Below are positions 5,430 through 10,724 of a DNA stretch of 10,724 nucleotides, one piece after another. Below the pieces are notes generated by a model that ran no database searches, was not told where the DNA came from, and saw only the letters and a program-made list of their open reading frames with translations. This stretch comes from Comamonadaceae bacterium (GTDB lineage: Bacteria > Pseudomonadota > Gammaproteobacteria > Burkholderiales > Burkholderiaceae_C): assembly GCA_947478935.1 (NCBI GenBank), contig CANJXV010000065.1:1-10724 (forward strand), read 5' to 3'. The position numbers were made by a program, and so were the translations under genes. How positions within the stretch are numbered: position 1 is the first letter of the stretch; each line of letters opens with the position of its first letter.

Positions 5430-6980
5430 ATGAAAAAAGCCCCCGACCTGTCGCCTGCCGACTACTTGATCAAAATTCTCAATGCCCGCGTCTATGACGT
5501 GGCCACCGAATCGGCGCTCGAAACCGCCAAGAACCTGAGCCAGCGCATCCACAACACCGTGTTGCTCAAACGCGAAGACCAGCAGCAGGTGCGCAGCTTC
5601 AAGCTGCGCGGGGCTTACAACAAGATGGCGCATTTGAGCGCCGAACAACTCAAAAAGGGCGTGATTTGTGCCTCCGCCGGTAACCATGCCCAAGGCGTGG
5701 CGCTGGCGGCCAGCCGCTTGCAGGCGCGCGCGGTGATCGTGATGCCGGTGACCACACCGCAAGTGAAGGTGGATGCGGTGCGCGGTTTTGGCGGCGAAGT
5801 GGTACTGCACGGCGACAGCTATACCGACGCCTATCACCACGCGCTAACGCTGGAAAAAAAGCAGGGCATGACATTTGTCCACCCGTTTGACGACCCGGAC
5901 GTGATTGCCGGCCAGGGCACGATTGCCATGGAAATTTTGCGCCAGCACCAAGGACCTTTAGACGCGGTGTTTGTTGCCATCGGCGGCGGCGGCCTCGTGA
6001 GCGGCGTAGCCAATTACATCAAGGCAGTGCGCCCGGAGATCAAGGTCATCGGCGTGCAAATGAACGATTCGGACGCGATGATGCAATCGGTGGCCAGCGG
6101 CGCACGCGTCACCTTGACAGACGTAGGTTTGTTTTCTGACGGCACCGCCGTCAAGCTAGTGGGCGAAGAGACTTTCCGCATCGCGCGCGGCCTGGTGGAT
6201 GAATTCATCACCGTGGACACCGACGCAGTCTGCGCCGCAATCAAAGACATTTTTGTGGATACGCGCTCCATCGTCGAACCCTCCGGCGCGCTGGCGGTGG
6301 CGGCTATCAAAAAATACGCCGCAACCCATAAAACACGCGGCAAAACCTATGCGGCGATATTGTGCGGCGCCAATATGAATTTCGATCGCTTGCGCTTTGT
6401 CGCCGAGCGCGCCGAAGTGGGTGAAGAGCGCGAAGCTTTATTCGCCGTCACCATTCCCGAAGAGCGCGGCAGCTTTAAGCGTTTTTGCGAGCTGATTGGC
6501 GAGCTACCCGGCGGGCCTCGCAATGTGACCGAATTTAACTACCGCATGAACGACGCTGCGCAAGCGCATGTGTTTGTGGGCCTGAGCACCAAAGGGCCGG
6601 GCGAGTCGGGGCGGATCGCGCGCAATTTTGTGAAGCACGGCTTTGGCGCCATCGACCTAACGCATGACGAACTGGCCCAAGAACATATACGCCATATGGT
6701 GGGCGGGATTTCGGCGCTGGCCAAAGAAGAGCGCGTACTGCGCTTTGTGTTCCCCGAGCGGCCGGGGGCGCTGATGAAGTTCCTGAGCCTGATGCGACCG
6801 GGCTGGAACATCAGCCTGTTTCACTACCGTAACCAAGGCGCTGACTACGGCCGCATTTTGGTAGGCCTGCAAGTGCCCAAGACCGACGACAAAGCCTTCG
6901 CCAAGTTTTTGCGCGCACTGGGTTACCCCTATGTGGAAGAGACCGACAACCCGGTCTATCGCATGTTTTTACAAAGCTAG
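5430..6980 (+). CDS. ilvA: threonine ammonia-lyase, biosynthetic
   Basis: This 516-residue PLP enzyme converts L-threonine to 2-oxobutanoate and ammonia, the first committed step of isoleucine synthesis. The catalytic domain holds K58 in SFKLRGAYNK (the Schiff-base lysine), SAGNHAQG at 82-89, the phosphate-binding glycine loop GGGGL at 185-189, and EPSGA at 283-287. Two ACT-like Thr_dehydrat_C domains follow: about 335-420 (ALFAVTIPEERGSFKRFCEL) and about 435-515 (RVLRFVFPERPGALMKFL). These bind isoleucine and valine, so feedback inhibition is expected. The length matches the long biosynthetic form, not the short catabolic TdcB. The Shine-Dalgarno is weak. The next gene begins eight bases after the stop, suggesting one transcript. 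Confidence 0.97.
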   Translation: MKKAPDLSPADYLIKILNARVYDVATESALETAKNLSQRIHNTVLLKREDQQQVRSFKLRGAYNKMAHLSAEQLKKGVICASAGNHAQGVALAASRLQARAVIVMPVTTPQVKVDAVRGFGGEVVLHGDSYTDAYHHALTLEKKQGMTFVHPFDDPDVIAGQGTIAMEILRQHQGPLDAVFVAIGGGGLVSGVANYIKAVRPEIKVIGVQMNDSDAMMQSVASGARVTLTDVGLFSDGTAVKLVGEETFRIARGLVDEFITVDTDAVCAAIKDIFVDTRSIVEPSGALAVAAIKKYAATHKTRGKTYAAILCGANMNFDRLRFVAERAEVGEEREALFAVTIPEERGSFKRFCELIGELPGGPRNVTEFNYRMNDAAQAHVFVGLSTKGPGESGRIARNFVKHGFGAIDLTHDELAQEHIRHMVGGISALAKEERVLRFVFPERPGALMKFLSLMRPGWNISLFHYRNQGADYGRILVGLQVPKTDDKAFAKFLRALGYPYVEETDNPVYRMFLQS

Positions 6981-6988
6981 GCGCATCC

Positions 6989-7891
6989 GTGGCTACAACC
7001 CTGGACGGCAAACTGGTGGTGGCGATTTCGTCGCGCGCCCTGTTTGATTTTGAAGAAGAAAACCAGGTGTTTGAACAAGGCGACGACCGCGCCTATATGC
7101 ACTTGCAACGCGAGCGACTGGACACACCAGCCACGCCAGGTGTGGCGTTTTCATTAGTTAAAAAACTATTGGCTTTTAACGACGAAGGCAGCGAAGCTAA
7201 CAAGCGGGTAGAGGTGGTTATCTTGTCGCGTAACGACCCGGTCAGCGGCTTGCGCGTCATGAAGTCCGCCGCGCACTACCAGCTGCCCATCATCCGCTGC
7301 ACTTTCACACGCGGTGAATCGCCTTGGCGCTATTTGCAGCCGCTCAAAGCCAATCTGTTTTTAAGTACGCATTTAAGCGATGTACGTGCGGCCCTAGGTG
7401 CCGGTGTGCCCGCCGCGCAGGTGTATCCGCAATCGGCCCACGCGAGCGCTGCACACCCCCACGAAGTACGCATTGCTTTTGACGGCGACGCGGTGTTGTT
7501 TAGTGATGAGGCCGAGCGTGTATACCAGTCGCATGGACTCGACGCGTTTCAGCAGCACGAGCAAGACAAAGCCGCGCAGCCCTTACCGGACGGGCCTTTC
7601 AAGCCTCTGCTGGTAGCCTTGCACCAGTTACAGCAAGCGGCCCGCCCCGCCATGCGCATACGCACTGCGCTGGTCACCGCGCGCAGCGCCCCGGCGCATG
7701 AACGCGCCATCCGCACGCTGATGGACTGGAATATCGAGATCGACGAAGCCATGTTTTTAGGTGGCCTGGACAAGGGCGCTTTTTTGCGTGAATTTGAGCC
7801 CGATTTTTTCTTTGACGACCAGACCGGCCATATCGAATCTGCCTCCCGCCATGTGCCCGCCGGGCATGTGGCCAGCGGCGTGCGCAACTAA
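6989..7891 (+). CDS. cytosolic 5'-nucleotidase (PF06189 family)
   Basis: This 300-residue protein resembles the bacterial 5'-nucleotidase family related to eukaryotic cN-I, which hydrolyses nucleoside monophosphates to nucleoside and phosphate. Visible blocks are VAISSRALFDFEEEN (about 11-25), VVILSRNDP (76-84), RCTFTRGESPWRYLQPL (103-119), AFDGDAVLFSDEAE (163-176) and a late FEPDFFFDDQ. The FDGDAVLF block is HAD-like and supplies acidic metal and nucleophile residues. The start is GTG at 6989. It gives the family's usual N-terminus and sits eight bases after ilvA, so co-transcription with ilvA is likely. No metabolic link to isoleucine synthesis is obvious. The stop lies seven bases from the palindromic element before queC. 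Confidence 0.85.
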   Translation: MATTLDGKLVVAISSRALFDFEEENQVFEQGDDRAYMHLQRERLDTPATPGVAFSLVKKLLAFNDEGSEANKRVEVVILSRNDPVSGLRVMKSAAHYQLPIIRCTFTRGESPWRYLQPLKANLFLSTHLSDVRAALGAGVPAAQVYPQSAHASAAHPHEVRIAFDGDAVLFSDEAERVYQSHGLDAFQQHEQDKAAQPLPDGPFKPLLVALHQLQQAARPAMRIRTALVTARSAPAHERAIRTLMDWNIEIDEAMFLGGLDKGAFLREFEPDFFFDDQTGHIESASRHVPAGHVASGVRN

Positions 7892-7897
7892 GGCCTC

Positions 7898-8016
7898 TCT
7901 GCATAAGTCCCAACCCGTCATTGTGAGCGCAGCGAAGCAATCCATGGTTGATTGCTAATTTTGCACTGATGGATCGCCGCGTCGCTGCGCTCCTCGCGAT
8001 GACGGACTTATGCAGA
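7898..8016. repeat. MITE-like palindromic element with 13-base terminal repeats
   Basis: TCTGCATAAGTCC (7898-7910) and its exact complement (8004-8016) bound an imperfect palindrome. Inside, CGTCATTGTGAGCGCAGCGA (from 7916) mirrors the segment ending in GATGACG at 8004. The right arm is six bases longer through two 3-base indels, and the centre (about 7946-7968) is unpaired. The CGTCATTGCGAG-GCAGCGA-GC-ATCCA pattern is, from memory, a dispersed palindromic repeat found in many bacterial genomes. It fills the gap between two convergent genes and nearly touches both stops, so its transcript could fold into a bidirectional 3' end. No coding capacity is seen. Confidence 0.8.
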
Positions 8017-8022
8017 CCTTGC

Positions 8023-8730
8023 CTAGGTTTTCTCGCTCGCTGCGCGAAAGGCTGCAAAGCCCTTGGCGCGTAACTCACACGCGGGGCATTGCCCGCAGCC
8101 GTAGCCCCAGGCATGGCGCTGCCTGCGGTCTCCCAAATAACAGGTGTGGCTGTGCTCCACGATTACATCGACCAAGGCCTGGCCGCCCAGGCGGTGCGCC
8201 ATCTGCCAAGTGGCGGCTTTGTCAATCCACATCAAAGGCGTTTCGATCAGAAAGCGCGTCTCCATGCCCAGCGACAGCGCCACTTGCATGGCTTTCATGG
8301 TGTCATCGCGGCAGTCCGGGTAGCCCGAATAATCGGTCTCGCACACACCAGTCACCAACACTTGTAAACCGCGCCGGTAGGCCAGTGCCGCAGCCAAGGT
8401 CATGAACAATAAGTTGCGCCCCGGCACAAAGGTATTGGGCAAGCCATTGGCCTGCATGGTGATCTCTGTATCGCGGGTGAGTGCGGTTTCGCTGACTGCG
8501 CCCAGCACACCCGCGTCGAGCAAATGGTCTTCACCCAAACACGCGGCCCATTGTGGAAACTGCGCGCGTAGCGCTTTGATCACCTGCAAGCGTGCATCGA
8601 GCTCCACCCGATGGCGCTGGCCGTAATCAAAAGCCACGGTTTCCACGCGCGCGTATTTGGACAAAGCGTAGGCCAGGCAGGTGGTGGAATCCTGCCCGCC
8701 GGAAAATAAAACTAAAGCGGTATCGTGCAT
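8023..8730 (-). CDS. queC: 7-cyano-7-deazaguanine (preQ0) synthase
   Basis: This 235-residue ATP-dependent enzyme turns 7-carboxy-7-deazaguanine and ammonia into preQ0 on the way to queuosine in tRNA. The PP-loop SGGQDS is at 10-15, followed by FDYGQRH (34-40) and GRNLLF (104-109). The zinc site is complete: C197 in HTCY, then C212, C215 and C218 in CGQCPAC. TGVCETDYSGYPDCR (127-141) is a family block. The length is normal. No clear Shine-Dalgarno precedes the ATG. The DUF1003 gene ends 35 bases upstream on the same strand, so the two may share a transcript. The short gap has no preQ1-riboswitch-like sequence. Confidence 0.96.
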   Translation of the reverse strand: MHDTALVLFSGGQDSTTCLAYALSKYARVETVAFDYGQRHRVELDARLQVIKALRAQFPQWAACLGEDHLLDAGVLGAVSETALTRDTEITMQANGLPNTFVPGRNLLFMTLAAALAYRRGLQVLVTGVCETDYSGYPDCRDDTMKAMQVALSLGMETRFLIETPLMWIDKAATWQMAHRLGGQALVDVIVEHSHTCYLGDRRQRHAWGYGCGQCPACELRAKGFAAFRAASEKT

Positions 8731-8765
8731 AAGGGTGATCTTACTGAGAGGCTAGATGCCAAGCC

Positions 8766-9317
8766 TTAATGCACTTTTTGCGACAGCGCTTCGAGTTGCA
8801 GCGACAGATGGCGCACGGCCTCAGTCAGGGCCAGCAATTCGCGCTCTTTGAGGATGTCTATTTTTTCGTGCAGCAGTTCGATTTCTAGCTCGGCTTTGAC
8901 GTTGATTTCATAATCGTTTTGCGCATGGCGGCGGTCTAGCTCGGACTGGCGGTTTTGGCTCATCATGATGGCCGGCGCGGTATAGGCCGCTTGGAAGGAC
9001 AAAAGCAAATTGAGCAAGATAAAGGGATAAGGGTCCCAGGAGTTGGCGCCGAACCAGACGTTGCCGCCGATCCAAAAAACAATCGCCGTGCTTTGGATCT
9101 GGATAAAGCGCCAGGAGCCTATGGTGGAGGCCACCGCATCGGCCATGCGTTGGCCGCGCGTGAGCGGCAAGGCCTCTTGCACCGCGGTATCTGTCAGCAC
9201 CAGGGGGGCAACTTTGGCGCGGCTGCGCCGGTGCGCCCGGCGGTGGGCGCGTAGCAACAAAAGTTCGGCCTGGTCCACGGGGGACGGAGCAGCTGGTATG
9301 GGGGTGGTCGGGTTCAT
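8766..9317 (-). CDS. DUF1003 inner-membrane protein
   Basis: This 183-residue protein has the DUF1003 pattern: a soluble N-terminal part, two close membrane segments at about 71-89 (FIQIQSTAIVFWIGGNVWF) and 97-118 (PYPFILLNLLLSFQAAYTAP), then MMSQNRQSELDR and a predicted C-terminal coiled coil at about 138-181. The function of the family is unknown. The start is uncertain. ATG at 9317 (MNPTTPIP) gives a normal length, while an in-frame ATG at 9365 or further upstream would add residues of no family resemblance. None of these has a strong Shine-Dalgarno. It lies upstream of queC and diverges from the luciferase-like gene. Confidence 0.88.
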   Translation of the reverse strand: MNPTTPIPAAPSPVDQAELLLLRAHRRAHRRSRAKVAPLVLTDTAVQEALPLTRGQRMADAVASTIGSWRFIQIQSTAIVFWIGGNVWFGANSWDPYPFILLNLLLSFQAAYTAPAIMMSQNRQSELDRRHAQNDYEINVKAELEIELLHEKIDILKERELLALTEAVRHLSLQLEALSQKVH

Positions 9318-9481
9318 GCGGGTACTCAGAAAGCAAAGTGACGGCTTGATTGTGCGCTGCTCCATGCGCGCGCTTTTGTCCTTGGCGTTGGCGTTTACCG
9401 CGCTGCGTGCGCATAATGGGACCAAGACGCGCCGTGCACCTTTCCGGCTGACCGCCGCACCGCCCTCACCAAGAAGCCACC

Positions 9482-10507
9482 ATGTCCAACACCGCCTCCT
9501 TCAAACTCTCCATGCTGGACCTGGTCGCGGTGCGCGAAGGCGCTAGCGTGGGCGAGGCGCTGGATGTCGCGCGTCAAACCGTGCAGCACGCCGAGCGTCT
9601 GGGCTTTATCCGCTACTGGGTGGCCGAACACCACAATATGACCGGCATTGCCAGCTCGGCCACCGCCGTTTTGGTGGGCCACCTGGCCGGGGCGACCAGC
9701 CGCATCCGCGTGGGCTCGGGCGGCATCATGCTTCCCAACCACGCGCCCTTGGTGGTGGCCGAGGCCTTTGGCACGCTGGCGGAGTTGTACCCCGGCCGCA
9801 TCGACTTAGGCCTGGGCCGCGCGCCCGGCACCGATCCGCTGACCATGCGCGCCCTGCGCCGCGACCGGGTGGAAACCGAAGACGACTTTCCGCGCGATGT
9901 GGCCGAGTTGCAGCGCCTGTTAGGGCCCGCGCATCCCGGCCAGCGCTTGGTGGCCATGCCCGGCGCGGGTACGCAAGTGCCGATCTGGTTGCTGGGCTCC
10001 AGCCTGTATTCGGCGCAACTGGCGGCGCAGCGCGGCCTGCCCTATGCCTTTGCCTCGCACTTTGCGCCGCGCATGTTGCACCAAGCGTTGGACATTTACC
10101 GCCGCCTGTTTCAACCCTCCGAACATCTGGCCGCGCCCTACGTGGCCATCGGCGTGCCCCTGCTGGCAGCCCCCAGTGACGAGGAAGCGCAATACCTGGC
10201 CAGCAGCGTCTATCAGCGCGTGCTGGGCATATTGCGTGGCGAGCGCCGCCGCTTGCAACCGCCAGAGGCCAATTTCATCGCCCAGTGCCTGCCGCAAGAG
10301 CGCGCTGCGATTGCCGACTTTTTGGGCGCCGCCGTGGTCGGCGGGCCCGACACCGTGCGCGCCGGTCTGCATGCCCTGGCCGAGAGCACCGGGGCCGACG
10401 AGCTCATGCTGGTTTGCGATGTCTATGACCCGGCGCTGCGCCTGCGCGCCTTGGATATTGCCGCGCAGGCCCTACAAGCTATGCCAGAGAGCCTAGAGCC
10501 AGCCTGA
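9482..10507 (+). CDS. LLM-class flavin-dependent oxidoreductase
   Basis: This 341-residue luciferase-like monooxygenase should fold as a TIM barrel and use reduced FMN or F420-type flavin supplied by a partner reductase. Diagnostic blocks are HAERLGFIRYWVAEHHNM (36-53), TSRIRVGSGGIMLPNHAPL (72-90) and LYPGRIDLGLGRAPGTD (102-118). These fit the MsnO8/YhbW-like subgroup, whose substrates are mostly unknown. No reductase gene is next to it. The ATG at 9482 is the first plausible start, with a weak purine-rich region upstream. The gene diverges from DUF1003 across 164 bases. Its TGA stop overlaps the TGACA half-site of the repeat cluster before the chelatase gene. Confidence 0.92.
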   Translation: MSNTASFKLSMLDLVAVREGASVGEALDVARQTVQHAERLGFIRYWVAEHHNMTGIASSATAVLVGHLAGATSRIRVGSGGIMLPNHAPLVVAEAFGTLAELYPGRIDLGLGRAPGTDPLTMRALRRDRVETEDDFPRDVAELQRLLGPAHPGQRLVAMPGAGTQVPIWLLGSSLYSAQLAAQRGLPYAFASHFAPRMLHQALDIYRRLFQPSEHLAAPYVAIGVPLLAAPSDEEAQYLASSVYQRVLGILRGERRRLQPPEANFIAQCLPQERAAIADFLGAAVVGGPDTVRAGLHALAESTGADELMLVCDVYDPALRLRALDIAAQALQAMPESLEPA

Positions 10508-10535
10508 CAAGGCGGTCTGTCAGATAAGGCGGACA
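10505..10535. promoter_or_regulatory. overlapping palindromes including a TGT-N12-ACA site
   Basis: TGTCAGATAAGGCGGACA (10518-10535) matches TGT-N12-ACA, the consensus for the PpsR/CrtJ repressor of photosynthesis genes. It overlaps a second palindrome, TGACA-N8-TGTCA (10505-10522). AAGGCGG occurs twice (10509 and 10526), 17 bases apart. So three half-sites stand in a row about 150-180 bases before the chelatase gene. The match is visible. Binding by PpsR is inferred, and a single exact match in a region this size could be chance. Confidence 0.35.
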
Positions 10536-10604
10536 AAATCGCGCCGATTGGCGTCAATTGGTTAGGATGTAGGCATGTTGCACCTGTGTCCCGGCTGTTT
10601 TGCG

Positions 10605-10619
10605 GCAAACGTGGTTTGC
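10605..10619 (+). repeat. small hairpin in the chelatase gene leader
   Basis: GCAAAC (10605-10610) and GTTTGC (10614-10619) form a perfect 6-bp stem with a GTG loop in the 177-base region between the luciferase-like gene and the chelatase gene. No T-tract follows, so it is not a terminator. I see no B12-box or other riboswitch signature around it. Its role, if any, is unknown. Confidence 0.3.
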
Positions 10620-10684
10620 GCTCCTGCGCGCAGCGCGGCCGACTTTGCGCAGTGCGTTAGCGAATCTTCTCAGGCAACACATCC

Positions 10685-10724
10685 ATGGCTTTGACCTTTC
10701 CTTTTTCCGCCATCGTCGGCCAGG
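10685..10724 (+). CDS. ChlI/BchI-type chelatase AAA+ subunit, 5' end only
   Basis: Only 13 codons fall in the window: MALTFPFSAIVGQ. FPF(S/T)AIVGQ is the start of the AAA+ domain of magnesium-chelatase subunit I (BchI/ChlI) and of the related cobaltochelatase-type ATPases. With its partner D subunit, the ring drives ATP-dependent insertion of magnesium into protoporphyrin IX (bacteriochlorophyll) or cobalt into corrin precursors. An AGG (10672-10674) ten bases upstream supports the ATG. The Walker motifs lie beyond the edge, so the metal and pathway cannot be settled. The upstream TGT-N12-ACA site leans toward BchI, weakly. Confidence 0.7.
   Translation, partial: MALTFPFSAIVGQ

Noticed and set aside
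8731..8765. preQ1 riboswitch upstream of queC
   Set aside because: The 35-base gap lacks the C-rich loop and A-rich tail of preQ1 aptamers. A queC just downstream of DUF1003 does not need one.
9043..9546. Plus-strand 167-codon frame opposite the DUF1003 gene
   Set aside because: It is the complement of a protein with clear membrane segments and coiled coil, and it runs into the luciferase-like gene in another frame.
10044..10496. 150-codon frame inside the luciferase-like gene
   Set aside because: It is rich in proline, alanine, cysteine and arginine, typical of an off-frame reading of GC-rich coding DNA.
10508..10684. Cobalamin riboswitch before the chelatase gene
   Set aside because: I see no B12-box-like sequence or the characteristic multi-stem order. 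The region is also short for a full aptamer plus expression platform.

Overview
The window looks like chromosomal DNA from a betaproteobacterium, most likely Burkholderiales/Comamonadaceae (Rhodoferax- or Limnohabitans-like). That placement rests on protein flavour: trimeric porins with MKKT-type signal peptides, a stand-alone Coq7, a 516-residue IlvA with two C-terminal regulatory domains, and a small YhfA-type OsmC protein. It comes from my recall of these families, not from a search.

Layout. Positions 1-256 hold no intact gene. They contain a perfect GC-rich palindrome, a pair of 17-base direct repeats, an AT-rich perfect hairpin and a run of CTGACA repeats that looks like a transposon end. 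This DNA joins abruptly to a porin gene (257-1219) that has lost its promoter, start codon and first few signal-peptide codons. A related, intact porin lies tail-to-tail on the opposite strand (1607-2650). The two share a nearly identical 3' untranslated module of a short hairpin plus a GCGA-loop terminator. The intact porin's leader carries an attenuator-like hairpin with a T-tract.

From 2937 the region is mostly housekeeping. It runs coq7 (ubiquinone synthesis, +), then an AT-richer islet with a MntA-HepT toxin-antitoxin pair (3735-4378, +) and an N-terminally truncated gene on the minus strand (4454-4777). Next come osmC/yhfA (-) divergent from ilvA (+), which is followed after 8 bases by a cytosolic 5'-nucleotidase gene (+). 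A 119-base MITE-like palindrome with 13-base perfect terminal inverted repeats fills the gap to the convergent queC (-). queC lies downstream of a DUF1003 membrane-protein gene (-). A luciferase-like monooxygenase gene (+) diverges from that.

The right edge opens a ChlI/BchI-type chelatase AAA+ gene (13 codons visible). Its leader contains a TGT-N12-ACA palindrome of the kind bound by PpsR/CrtJ. The next genes to the right might therefore belong to a bacteriochlorophyll cluster, though a cobaltochelatase-type neighbour is equally possible from 13 residues.

I found no rRNA, tRNA or CRISPR array and no convincing wholly new system. The most unusual material is the left-edge repeat cluster joined to a decapitated porin, the conserved porin 3' module, the porin leader attenuator, the toxin-antitoxin islet and the TGT-N12-ACA site before the chelatase gene.
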